A stretch of DNA of 64,000 nucleotides from Cellulomonas sp. SLBN-39. Lineage in GTDB: Bacteria > Actinomycetota > Actinomycetes > Actinomycetales > Cellulomonadaceae. Position numbers and translations under genes: made by a program. The notes beneath the pieces are model-generated. The model did not search any database and had not been told where the DNA came from. It was given only the letters and a program-made list of their open reading frames with translations. Shown one piece after another: positions 1 through 10,124 of this stretch (position 1 is the stretch's first letter; the number at the start of each line of letters is the position of its first letter). The DNA lies in NCBI RefSeq assembly GCF_006715865.1, contig NZ_VFOA01000001.1, forward strand, positions 124,001-188,000, in the 5' to 3' direction.

Positions 1-1235
1 CCGCCGCCCGACCGGGCCGGGGCCGCCGCGGGTGCGACCGCCGTGGGCGCCACGGGCTCGGCGAGGGTGCCGACGAGCGCCTCGAGCGCGGGCGAGCCGA
101 GGCGCACCGGCTGCGGCGTGACCTTGATGCCGGCCTGGCGCGTGAGGTCCCGCACGTCGCCCATCTGCTCGGGCAGGACGAGCGTGACGACGTCGCCGCC
201 CGAGCCGGCACGCGCGGTGCGGCCCGAACGGTGCAGGTACGCCTTGTGCTCGGCCGGCGGGTCGACGTGGACGACCAGCTCGACGTCGTCGACGTGGATG
301 CCGCGCGCCGCGATGTCCGTGGCCACGAGCACCCGCACGCCGCCGTTGGAGAACGCGTCGAGGTTGCGCTCGCGCGCACCCTGGCTGAGGTTGCCGTGCA
401 GGTCGACGGCGGGCACGCCCGCGCTGGTGAGCTGCTTGGCGAGCTTCTTCGCGGCGTGCTTGGTGCGCATGAACAGCACGCGCCGGCCGGTGCCGGAAGC
501 GAGGTGCTGCACGACGTCACGCTTGACGGTCGCGTCGGCGACGGTCAGCACGTGGTGCGTCATCGCCGAGACGGGCGACTGCGCGGTGTCCACGGAGTGC
601 CGCAGCGGGTTGCGCAGGAACGCGGTGACGAGCTTGTCGACGCCGTTGTCCAGCGTGGCGGAGAACAGCATGCGCTGCCCGCCGGCGGGGGTGGCCGCCA
701 TGATGCGCTTGACGCCCGGGAGGAACCCGAGGTCGGCCATGTGGTCGGCCTCGTCGAGGACGGTGATCTGCACGTCCGCGAGCGAGATGACCTTCTGCTT
801 CATGAGGTCCTCGAGCCGGCCGGGGCAGGCCACGACGATGTCGATGCCGCCCTTGAGCGCGGACTCCTGCGGGCGCTGCGAGACGCCGCCGAAGATGGTG
901 GTGACGTGCAGCCCGGCGGCCTTGGCCAGCGGTTCGAGCGTCGCGGCGATCTGGGTGGCGAGCTCGCGCGTCGGGGCGAGCACGAGGCCGCGCGGGCGGC
1001 TCGGCACGCGCTTCGGCAGGTGGGTCCCGGGCACCAGGCCCGCGAGACGGGCGACGAGCGGGAGGCTGAACGCGAGGGTCTTGCCGGAGCCGGTGCGGCC
1101 GCGGCCGAGGACGTCACGGCCGCCGAGGGTGTCGGCCAGCGTCGCGGCCTGGATGGGGAACGCCTCGGTCTTGCCCTGCGCGGTGAGGGCACGGACGAGG
1201 ACCTCGGGCACGCCGAGGGAGGAGAAGCTGGTCAC
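1..1235 (-). CDS. DEAD-box ATP-dependent RNA helicase (3' end outside window)
   Basis: RNA-unwinding ATPase of superfamily 2, cytoplasmic. The minus-strand frame opens at a GTG (1235-1233) preceded by GAAAGG. Visible motifs in order: FPIQ (Q motif, about residue 26), Walker A GRGRTGSGKT (44-53), VLDEADHMADLGF with DEAD at 161-164, and motif VI HRSGRTARAGSGG near residue 335. About 411 residues are present and the C-terminus is cut by the window edge. It resembles RhlE-like actinobacterial helicases used in ribosome assembly or RNA turnover; the exact substrate cannot be told. The UvrA-like gene lies upstream on the same strand but 379 bases away with a hairpin between, so it is probably a separate transcript. 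Confidence 0.93.
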   Translation of the reverse strand, partial: MTSFSSLGVPEVLVRALTAQGKTEAFPIQAATLADTLGGRDVLGRGRTGSGKTLAFSLPLVARLAGLVPGTHLPKRVPSRPRGLVLAPTRELATQIAATLEPLAKAAGLHVTTIFGGVSQRPQESALKGGIDIVVACPGRLEDLMKQKVISLADVQITVLDEADHMADLGFLPGVKRIMAATPAGGQRMLFSATLDNGVDKLVTAFLRNPLRHSVDTAQSPVSAMTHHVLTVADATVKRDVVQHLASGTGRRVLFMRTKHAAKKLAKQLTSAGVPAVDLHGNLSQGARERNLDAFSNGGVRVLVATDIAARGIHVDDVELVVHVDPPAEHKAYLHRSGRTARAGSGGDVVTLVLPEQMGDVRDLTRQAGIKVTPQPVRLGSPALEALVGTLAEPVAPTAVAPAAAPARSGG

Positions 1236-1389
1236 AGGGTGGTCGCCTTTCGGGGCGTCGTGGGGGCGCCCACCAGGCAGCCATCGCACCCGGGACGCGG
1301 GCCCGCGCAGATCCAGAAGTCGCGCAGAGCCACCCCTAGTCTGCCTCATCGCCCGCCCGACGGCGCTGTCACGCTGCTCACAGGCGTCG

Positions 1390-1426
1390 AGCGGGCTGCG
1401 TGGCGTCGCCCGCGCAGCAGCCCGCT
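1390..1426 (-). terminator. hairpin downstream of the UvrA-like gene
   Basis: Two 10-base arms (1390-1399 and 1417-1426, AGCGGGCTGC and its complement) flank a 17-base loop. There is no T-tract, which is common for actinobacterial terminators. It lies about 190 bases past the UvrA-like stop and 155 bases before the helicase start. Confidence 0.4.
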
Positions 1427-1572
1427 GACCGTCGGGGACCTGCGCCACCTGGCCGGCGGCGCCGGCGAGCGCGCCCGTCTCCCTCGACAGGAGCATGTGC
1501 GGGGCGCACGTCCCAGCGTGCGGGCGTCCGGAGCCCCCGGTCGAGCACCTCGTCTGCGTTCACGTCCCACCT

Positions 1573-1610
1573 CTGTTCATTCAGGATGAACAGCGCCAAG
1601 AGATGAACAG
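1573..1610. repeat. ATGAACAG inverted and direct repeats
   Basis: CTGTTCAT (1573-1580) and ATGAACAG (1586-1593) form an inverted repeat with a 5-base centre. A third copy, ATGAACAG, follows at 1603-1610. The cluster sits 5 bases beyond the UvrA-like stop codon (1615-1617). It could be a small regulator site or an RNA processing hairpin; nothing shows which. Confidence 0.35.
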
Positions 1611-1614
1611 GGCG

Positions 1615-4017
<2,403 letters not shown>

Positions 4018-4125
4018 CGTTCCTCCGTCAGTGAGGCGGCGCGCAGGCAGGGACCCAACGTAACCAGCACGTCCGACACGACGACGGACCCGCGCCGGGC
4101 CGCAGAACGCGCGGGCTGCGACCGA

Positions 4126-4542
4126 TCAGACGGCGTTGATCCGCAGCAGGTTGCCCGCCGGGTCCCGCACCGCGGCGTCCCGCACCCCGTACGGCTGGTC
4201 GGTGGGCTCCTGGACGACGTCGGCGCCACCGGCCACGAGCGCGTCGAAGGTGCCGTCCAGGTCCGCCGTCGCCAGCGTCAGCGCGCCGTAGCTGCCCTTG
4301 GCCATGAGCTCGAGGATGGTGCGCCGCTCGTCGTCGCTGATCCCCGGGTCCACGGCCGGCGGGTGCAGCACGACCGACGTGCCGGCGCCGCCGGGCGGGC
4401 CGACGGTGATCCACCGCATGCCCTCGTAGCCGACGTCGTTGCGGACCTCGAGGCCGAGCAGGTCCCGGTAGAAGCGCAGCGACGCCTCGGGGTCGGTGTG
4501 GGGCAGGAACGCGTGGTGCACGGTGATGTCCATGCCCGCCAC
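4126..4542 (-). CDS. VOC (glyoxalase/bleomycin-resistance fold) protein
   Basis: 138-residue single-domain vicinal-oxygen-chelate protein. The fold shows as a HAFLPHTDPEASLRFYRDLL start, a mid-region with SVVLHPP and LTLATADLDGTFDAL, and the closing AAVRDPAGNLLRI strand. Likely metal ligands are the first-strand His and a late Glu or Gln, but the set is not certain, so it may be a binding protein and not an enzyme. Its ATG lies 1 base beyond the stop of the AraC-type gene, so the two are almost certainly cotranscribed and translationally coupled. AraC/VOC pairs are common in actinobacteria; the substrate is unknown. Confidence 0.9.
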   Translation of the reverse strand: MAGMDITVHHAFLPHTDPEASLRFYRDLLGLEVRNDVGYEGMRWITVGPPGGAGTSVVLHPPAVDPGISDDERRTILELMAKGSYGALTLATADLDGTFDALVAGGADVVQEPTDQPYGVRDAAVRDPAGNLLRINAV

Positions 4543-4543
4543 G

Positions 4544-4978
4544 CTACGAGCGGGCCCCGGCGCGCGCTTCTCGGATCCTGACCGGTCGGGTCGCCTGCCG
4601 CGTGTGGCACGACGGCATCTCCCCGCCCGCCTCCCGCCGCCGGTACACGCTCGGCGGCACGCCCATGAGCTCGGTGAACCGGGTGCTGAACGTGCCCAGC
4701 GACGAGCACCCCACCGCGAGGCACACGTCCGTCACGGACAGGTCGCCGCGCCGCAGCAGCGCCGCGGCCCGCTCGATGCGCCGCGTCATCAGGTACGCGT
4801 AGGGCGGCTCGCCGTACACCCGCCGGAACTCCCGGCTCAGGTGCCCGGCGGACATGTGCGCGCCGCGCGCGAGGGCCTCGACGTCCAGGGGCCGGGCGTA
4901 CTCCCGGTCGATCCGGTCGCGCACCCGCCGCAGCCGCACCAGGTCCCGCAGCCGCTGCTCCTCGACGTCCGTCGTCAC
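4544..4978 (-). CDS. AraC-family transcriptional regulator (DNA-binding domain only)
   Basis: 144 residues, only the double helix-turn-helix domain of AraC/XylS regulators, without an N-terminal sensor. Visible: YARPLDVEALARGAHMSAGHLSREFRRVYGE (first HTH region) and the second HTH with DLSVTDVCLAVGCSSLGTFSTRFTE. The GTG start overlaps the methyltransferase stop by 4 bases (GTGA, 4975-4978) and the stop is 1 base before the VOC start. It probably controls its own operon; with no sensor domain it may need a partner or respond to the VOC protein's ligand. The length is typical of the short actinobacterial AraC regulators paired with VOC genes. Confidence 0.9.
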   Translation of the reverse strand: MTTDVEEQRLRDLVRLRRVRDRIDREYARPLDVEALARGAHMSAGHLSREFRRVYGEPPYAYLMTRRIERAAALLRRGDLSVTDVCLAVGCSSLGTFSTRFTELMGVPPSVYRRREAGGEMPSCHTRQATRPVRIREARAGARS

Positions 4979-6144
4979 CCGTCGATCGTGCCACGGCCCC
5001 CGTCGGCGGCACCCTGACCCCGACGGGTGGAGACCGTGACCGTGAACTTCGGGTCCCGCCCGGCCTGCCGGGTCGGCCCGACGAAAGCCTCCAGCGTGGG
5101 CCGGTAGCGCAGGTGGGAGTTCCACACGGCCCAGAGCTCGCCGCCCGGCCGCAGCACGCGTGCGGCCTCGACGAACAACGCCCGGGCGACGCCGGGGTGC
5201 ACGGCGGCGCCGACGTGGAACGGCGGGTTGAGCAGCACCACGTCGACGGACGCGTCGGGCAGGGCGTCGGCCCCGTCCGCGCGGAGCACCTGCACGCGGT
5301 CGGCCACGCCGTTGGCCTCGACGGTCGCCCGCGCCGAGGCGACGGCCGCCGCCGACTCGTCGGTCGCGACGACGCGCATGCCGGGCCGCCGCCGGGCCAG
5401 CGCCACGGCGAGGACGCCGGTGCCGCAGCCGAGGTCGAGGGCGGTGCCGTCGGCGGGCGGCAGGTCGTCGAGGTGCGCGAGCAGCGCCCGGGTGCCGATG
5501 TCGACACCCGTGCCGGCGAACGCGCCGCCGTGCGCGCACACCGTGAGGCCGACGTCCGGGTGCGTGACGCGCTCCGGCCACCGCGGTGCCGGGCGCTCGG
5601 CGGCCGGGCGGGGCTGGGTCGCGACCAGCACCCGCGACTTCTGCCGGGCGAGCCGGGCCCGGACGTCGCCGAGGTGCCGGGCGAGGACGTCGTTCATGTG
5701 GGTCGTCATGTGCTTGAGCCGACCCCCGGCCAGGACGACGACGGACGGGTCGGCGTGCACGGCGACCAGCGCCGCGACCTCGTCGAGCGCGTCCAGCGAC
5801 CGCGGCAGCTGGAGGAGCACGACGCGCGCACCGGCGACGAGCGAGGCGTCGAGCCCGTGCGACGTGAACCCGCCCAGGCCGAGCCGCTCGGCGTTGGCGT
5901 GCAGCGCCCGCTCCCCCGTGAGCCGGTCCTGGTGGGTCCGCACCCCGGTGACGCCGTGCCGGGCGACCGCCCCGAGGGTCAGCGCGCCGTACCGGTCGCC
6001 GATGACGACGACGGTGCCGTCGGCCGCGCCCGCGAGCGCCGGCGCGGCCTCGTCGAGCAGCAGGCGGTCGGTCGCGTCGACCGCGTGCAGGTTGGGGGCC
6101 TCGAGGTCGGGATGACGGCGCAGCGCGTCGAGGACGTCGCTCAT
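4975..6144 (-). CDS. class I SAM-dependent methyltransferase, RsmC/RlmG type
   Basis: 389 residues. The C-terminal half carries the SAM-binding motif LDLGCGTGVLAVALA and the base-methylating motif NPPFH, as in RsmC (16S G1207) and RlmG (23S G1835) N2-guanine methyltransferases. The N-terminal half is a degenerate methyltransferase-like domain, also as in RsmC/RlmG. The target is therefore probably a ribosomal RNA guanine, by homology only. It is the first gene of a three-gene minus-strand operon with the AraC and VOC genes. Why an rRNA enzyme is coupled to a regulator is unclear. Confidence 0.88.
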   Translation of the reverse strand: MSDVLDALRRHPDLEAPNLHAVDATDRLLLDEAAPALAGAADGTVVVIGDRYGALTLGAVARHGVTGVRTHQDRLTGERALHANAERLGLGGFTSHGLDASLVAGARVVLLQLPRSLDALDEVAALVAVHADPSVVVLAGGRLKHMTTHMNDVLARHLGDVRARLARQKSRVLVATQPRPAAERPAPRWPERVTHPDVGLTVCAHGGAFAGTGVDIGTRALLAHLDDLPPADGTALDLGCGTGVLAVALARRRPGMRVVATDESAAAVASARATVEANGVADRVQVLRADGADALPDASVDVVLLNPPFHVGAAVHPGVARALFVEAARVLRPGGELWAVWNSHLRYRPTLEAFVGPTRQAGRDPKFTVTVSTRRGQGAADGGRGTIDG

Positions 6145-6249
6145 CGCGCGGACAGAGGTCGGATCACCGGCCCGAGGCTAGCAACGCCGTCGGAGGACGT
6201 CGGCGGGCCCGCCGCGGACCCCGTGCTGCGAGGGACCGACCACGGCGGG

Positions 6250-6822
6250 TCAGTACGGGAGCCTGTCGAGGCCTGCGGCCGACATCATCTGCTCGTAGTC
6301 GCGGAGCAGCCGGGCCGACCTCGGGCCGTCGACGTGGCTCGCGAGGGTGTCGCCCTGGACGAGCAGGCCGGGGAACCGCCGACCGGGCTGCTGCACGAGC
6401 TGGACGTTGCCGCCCCAGACCAGCCGCTCGGGCGGCGCCAGCGGTTCCACGTCGGGCGCGCCCGCGTCCCACCAGTCGGCCGAGACGGTAGCGGCACGCA
6501 GCCGCTCGACCCGGTCCAGCACGTAGGCCTCGACGGCCCCGGGCAGGCGCACCACGTGCCCGTCCACCACGTGTGCGAGCCCGTCCGGCCACGCCAGCAC
6601 CCCGTCGGTCCGGACCGCCGTGCCACCGGGCGCAGCGCAGAAGGGGCACGGCGAGGCGTCCGCGTCCTCACGCAGGAGCGCGCCACCACCGAGGTAGGTC
6701 GCGACCTCCCGTCGCTCACCCTCGTCCCACTCGTCGTCGACGAGGTCGCGGGGGTCAGGGCGTCCGGGGTGCTCCTCGGACCGCCAGGTTCCGATCAGCC
6801 GCAGGACCACGGTGCCCTCCAT
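6250..6822 (-). CDS. uncharacterised protein with CxxC motif
   Basis: 190 residues, function unknown. Residues near 58-65 read CPFCAAPGG, followed by a TDGVLAWPDGLAHVVDGH block and VRLP. Small uncharacterised bacterial proteins with C-x2-C, then DG, then WP..LAH, then VRLP are widespread, so this is a known but unnamed type. No signal peptide or membrane segment is visible. ATG (6822-6820) was chosen because GGAG lies just upstream; a TTG one codon earlier is possible. It follows a 33-codon frame ending at 6826 and the membrane protein gene, all on the minus strand. Confidence 0.75.
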   Translation of the reverse strand: MEGTVVLRLIGTWRSEEHPGRPDPRDLVDDEWDEGERREVATYLGGGALLREDADASPCPFCAAPGGTAVRTDGVLAWPDGLAHVVDGHVVRLPGAVEAYVLDRVERLRAATVSADWWDAGAPDVEPLAPPERLVWGGNVQLVQQPGRRFPGLLVQGDTLASHVDGPRSARLLRDYEQMMSAAGLDRLPY

Positions 6823-6825
6823 CAA

Positions 6826-6927
6826 TCAGCTCTCCACGCGCGCGGCGCTCGGCGCCGGGTCCACGTCGATCAGCAGTCGCAGCCGGGCGGGGAAGGGCAC
6901 CTCCGGCGCACCACAGCCGTCCGTCAC
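6826..6927 (-). other. 33-codon open frame ahead of the CxxC protein
   Basis: GTG at 6927 to TGA at 6826, 33 codons, with a protein-like tail (EVPFPARLRLLIDVDPAPS) and a stop 3 bases before the next ATG. It may be a small coupled gene or the end of a decayed one. No homologue is recognised, and the frame can be read further upstream without a better start. Confidence 0.25.
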
Positions 6928-7028
6928 GCGAACCCCCGTCGCCCGCCATGGCCCAGATCGTGCCAGACCGCCACGACGCGGCGGCGCACGGCGGTCGTCG
7001 ACGACCGGCGACGGGTCGCGCAGGCGCC

Positions 7029-7721
7029 TCAGGCGTCCAGGAACCACGCGACCAGGAAGACCCCCGCGACGACGAGCGGGACGACGACGGACCAGAGCAG
7101 GACGGGGCGGCGCTCGAACCGCCCGGTCGAGCCGGGGAACGCGGCCTCGATCTCGGCCGCACGGTTGAGGCGGTGCTCGTGGTCGACTTCGACGCCCGCG
7201 CCGCGGAGCGCCGCGATGACATCGTCGCGGCGCCACACCTCACGGTAGGTGCGGAGCACCGCGGCGAGGCTCCCGTCCGGGGCGAAGACGAGAGCCCGAC
7301 CTGCAGGACCGGCGACCAGCCGGACCTGGTGGCCCGGCCCGAGGCGGACGACGCGACGACGCCACATGCCCTGGTGGACCAGGAGGAGCGACTCCTCGTC
7401 GACCCGTGCCAGGTGAAGCCGAGTCCGGGCGAAGAGCAGCGTGAAGGTGACGCCGACGAGTGCGAGCGCGCAGCTGGCCAGCGCAGCCCTCGACGCGGGG
7501 TCCGCGAGGACCTCGGTGATCAGGTGGCTGCCGTGCCGCGAGGGCTGCACCAGGAACATGAGGACGAGGGCGGCCACGGTGAGCCGCGGGGCCCGCAGGG
7601 TGACGGGCAGACCCGACGAACCGTTCGGCTCGCTGCGCTCCCGGCGGCGTCGGCCTGCTCGACCCGTCGTCTGCCCACCACCTGGGCCCGGCCCGTGGCG
7701 GTCGGCACCGCGCTCGTCCAC
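7029..7721 (-). CDS. membrane protein of unknown function, PH-like layout
   Basis: 230 residues. A basic, Gly/Arg-rich N-terminus (1-38) is followed by hydrophobic segments near 41-60 and 78-98, a soluble middle (about 100-205), and a C-terminal membrane segment near 206-228. A short helical hairpin followed by a beta-rich soluble part resembles bacterial PH-domain membrane proteins, but no diagnostic motif is seen. The true start could be an internal codon near residue 40, since the first 38 residues look low in information. Unknown role. Confidence 0.65.
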   Translation of the reverse strand: MDERGADRHGPGPGGGQTTGRAGRRRRERSEPNGSSGLPVTLRAPRLTVAALVLMFLVQPSRHGSHLITEVLADPASRAALASCALALVGVTFTLLFARTRLHLARVDEESLLLVHQGMWRRRVVRLGPGHQVRLVAGPAGRALVFAPDGSLAAVLRTYREVWRRDDVIAALRGAGVEVDHEHRLNRAAEIEAAFPGSTGRFERRPVLLWSVVVPLVVAGVFLVAWFLDA

Positions 7722-7878
7722 TCTGCACTCCCCCGCGTGGCCGCGTCGCGCGGCCCCTCACGGCCCATCGGTACGCACGCGGCGCGACTGGTGCCGGACG
7801 GGACGCAGTCACCCGATCCGACGCCCCAGCCCGTCGCCCTGCTCGACCTGGACTCACGGGCTCGTCGTGGCCCGACGA

Positions 7879-8721
7879 TCAGCCGCCGAAGGGCAGGACG
7901 GGGCGGCCGGGCACGTCGACGCGGACGCGGAAGAGGGCGCCGGCCTCGGGCTCGGGGTCGTCGAGGTTCTCGCGGGAGGTGGTGACGTAGAGGTCGCGCA
8001 GGTCGGGGCCGCCGAGCGTGCACGCGGTGGTGAGGCGGACGGGCAGCTCGACCTCGGCGATCACGTCGCCGGCGGGCGAGTGGCACCGCACGCGCCCGGC
8101 GGTGTTGAGCGCGACCCACACGTTGCCCGCGGCGTCGACGACGAGGCCGTCGGGGCGCTCCCCGGGGCGGCCGGCGAAGGGGCGGCGGTTCGTCAGCCGC
8201 CCGCGCACGACGTCGAAGACCGCGGTGCGGCCGGTGGCGGTGTCGTCGTAGTAGGCGCGGGTGCCGTCGGGCGAGAAGTCGAGACCGTTGGAGATCGTCA
8301 CGTCGTCGAGCACGACCTGCACGTCGAGGTCCGGGGTGATGCGGTAGAGGGTGGCGGCGCCGGGCGCCCGGTCGTACGCCATGGACCCGGCGTAGAGGGC
8401 GCCGCGCGGGTCGCAGGCGCCCTCGTTCATGCGCACACCGGGGTCGGTCCACAGCTCGGGCAGGGCGGTGGGCGCTGCGTCGGGGTCGTCGGCCAGGGCG
8501 ATGCCGCGTTCGAGCCCGACCACGTAGCCGCCGCGGGTGCGGGGCCGCACGAAGGCCGCGACGTCGCCGACGTGCAGGCGGTCGACGGTGCCGTCGTCGC
8601 GCAGGGTCAGCAGGTCGCCGGCGAGCATGTCGACCCAGCGCAGCCCGCCCCAGGTCGGCGACCAGCACGGGCCCTCGCCGTGGTAGGCGACGGGGTCGGT
8701 GATCTGCTCGGCACGCAGCAC
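7879..8721 (-). CDS. SMP-30/gluconolactonase-like beta-propeller hydrolase
   Basis: 280 residues of the SMP-30/LRE (regucalcin, gluconolactonase) family, which opens sugar lactones with a divalent metal. Typical elements are visible: AYHGEGPCWSP near the start (metal-binding Glu), RMNEGACDPRG in the middle, and SNGLDFSPDGTRAYYDDT (Asn and Asp ligands). GTG start at 8721, chosen for GAGGAG just upstream. It lies 94 bases downstream of the ROK repressor on the same strand and opposite the sugar-uptake genes, so it probably acts on an oxidised product of the same sugar. The substrate is inferred, not shown. Confidence 0.9.
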   Translation of the reverse strand: MLRAEQITDPVAYHGEGPCWSPTWGGLRWVDMLAGDLLTLRDDGTVDRLHVGDVAAFVRPRTRGGYVVGLERGIALADDPDAAPTALPELWTDPGVRMNEGACDPRGALYAGSMAYDRAPGAATLYRITPDLDVQVVLDDVTISNGLDFSPDGTRAYYDDTATGRTAVFDVVRGRLTNRRPFAGRPGERPDGLVVDAAGNVWVALNTAGRVRCHSPAGDVIAEVELPVRLTTACTLGGPDLRDLYVTTSRENLDDPEPEAGALFRVRVDVPGRPVLPFGG

Positions 8722-8815
8722 GGTGCTCCTCGGGGACGGGGGTGGGGTGGGTGCGAGCCTGGCGCGGATGCGCACCCGGCGCACGTCGAGCCGCTCGGCG
8801 GCGGGCGGGTCCGGG

Positions 8816-10036
8816 TCAGCGCGGGGCGGCGGGCGTGATGACGAGCGCGTGCTCGCGCACGTGGTCCAGAGCCCGCCGGACGGCGCCGAGGGTGACGACG
8901 TCCCGGCCCAGGTCGGAGGCGAGCACCTCGACGCCCGGGGGGTCGACGTACCGGTCGAGGTCGCGGCGCACGAGCGCGAGCAGCGGCTCGCAGGACGCGG
9001 CGACGGCACCGGCGACGACGACGCGCTCGGGGTCGTAGATGCTCGCGAACGTCGCGACGACGCGGGTGACGCGCGCGGCGGCGTGCTCGACGACCGCGAG
9101 CGCGAGGGGGTCGTCGGCGTCGGCGGCGGCGAGGACGTCGGCCGCGTCGAGGGTGGCGGGGTCGACGTCCTGCAGCGCGGACCCGTGGTGGCCGTCGTCC
9201 CGGCCCAGGCGGGCGAGCTGGGCGAGGGCGTCGTCGCGGACGAGGGCGGCGATGCCGGTGGCCGAGCCGACGCCGTCGACGAGGTCGAGGTAGCGCATCT
9301 CCCCCACGCCGCCGTGGGCGCCGCGCAGCAGCCGACCGTCGTCGACGACGCCGGCACCGAGGCGCTCGCCGGCCAGCAGCGTGACGTGGCACCGCACGTC
9401 CCGGCCGTGCCCGAGCCGGTGCTCGGCGAGGGCGGCGAGGTTGGCGTCGTTGTCGACGAGGGTCGTCCAGCCGTGCCGGTCGCGCAGGTGGTCGACGATG
9501 CCGGGGTTCATGCGCTCCCAGAAGGGGTTGTCGCGGAACGTCGTGCGCCCGTCGCGGTCGACGGGTGCGGGCACGCCGACGGCCACGGCGAGCACGGTGC
9601 CCGGGTCGGCGCCCGCCTCGTCGAGCACCTCCCGCGCCGCCCGCTCGATGCTGGTCAGGCGTGCTGCGCCGAGGTCGTCGGGCGACGACGGCAGCACCGC
9701 GCGGGCGAGCGTGGCGCCGCGCAGGTCGGTGGCGGTCGCGCTGATGCGGTGCTGCCCGGCGTCGACGCCGACGACGACGCCGGCACGGGGGTCGAAGGCG
9801 TAGCGGCGGGCGGGACGGCCCTTGCCGGGGTCGGTGCCGGTGCGCCGGCTCGCCAGCTCGGTGACCCAGCCGCGGGCGATGAGCTCGTCGCAGACGTCGT
9901 GCACGGTGGCGCGCGAGAGCCCGGTGGCCTCGACGAGCGCGGTGCCGGTGACCTCGTCGAGGTCCCACAGCCGGTCGAGCACGAGCCGTGCGCTGGCGTC
10001 GCGCAGGTGCCGGGACGACACCGGGGTCCGATCCAC
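8816..10036 (-). CDS. ROK-family transcriptional repressor
   Basis: 406 residues. The N-terminal winged helix (about 18-60) includes GTALVEATGLSRATVHDVCDELIARGWV; a ROK kinase-like fold follows (VVVGVDAGQHRISA, then VDNDANLAALAEHRLG). The Cys-rich zinc motif and His of true ROK sugar kinases are absent: the equivalent stretch reads GAHGGVGEMRY. A sugar-sensing repressor of the XylR/NagC type is therefore more likely than a kinase. It is divergent from the GH13/ABC importer operon across 88 bases and probably controls both directions. The lactonase gene follows it. Confidence 0.92.
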   Translation of the reverse strand: MDRTPVSSRHLRDASARLVLDRLWDLDEVTGTALVEATGLSRATVHDVCDELIARGWVTELASRRTGTDPGKGRPARRYAFDPRAGVVVGVDAGQHRISATATDLRGATLARAVLPSSPDDLGAARLTSIERAAREVLDEAGADPGTVLAVAVGVPAPVDRDGRTTFRDNPFWERMNPGIVDHLRDRHGWTTLVDNDANLAALAEHRLGHGRDVRCHVTLLAGERLGAGVVDDGRLLRGAHGGVGEMRYLDLVDGVGSATGIAALVRDDALAQLARLGRDDGHHGSALQDVDPATLDAADVLAAADADDPLALAVVEHAAARVTRVVATFASIYDPERVVVAGAVAASCEPLLALVRRDLDRYVDPPGVEVLASDLGRDVVTLGAVRRALDHVREHALVITPAAPR

Positions 10037-10124
10037 CTCTTGACCTCCTCGGGCTTCGCGGTCACTCTAGTGGCAGGTCTTAAATTTAGGTCCTACATCA
10101 AGAGCGGCCATCCCGGGGGGACGC
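10037..10124. promoter_or_regulatory. divergent control region of ROK and sugar-uptake operons
   Basis: 88 bases between two divergent starts. The GC content drops locally around TAAATTTA (10081-10088), a perfect 8-base palindrome flanked by AGGTCT on the left and GGTCCT on the right. A second inverted repeat, CACT-CT-AGTG, lies about 20 bases to the left. Either could be the ROK operator. No clean -35 box was identified. Confidence 0.5.

Larger units (their letters stand above)
1236..1614. other. intergenic region between helicase and UvrA-like gene
   Basis: No convincing gene. It holds a hairpin (1390-1426) and three copies of an 8-base word (1573-1610), listed separately. A minus-strand frame of 61 codons (GTG at 1563, preceded by AGAGGTGG, stop at 1378) can be read, but it turns into an Arg/Gly-rich string typical of non-coding high-GC DNA, so it is not called. 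Confidence 0.5.

Noticed and set aside
1378-1563. 61-codon minus-strand frame after the UvrA-like gene
   Set aside because: A fair ribosome site, but after about 25 residues the sequence is Arg/Gly-rich without similarity, and it runs through a terminator-like hairpin.
8816-10036. ROK sugar kinase
   Set aside because: The zinc Cys motif and catalytic surroundings of kinases are missing and an N-terminal DNA-binding domain is present.
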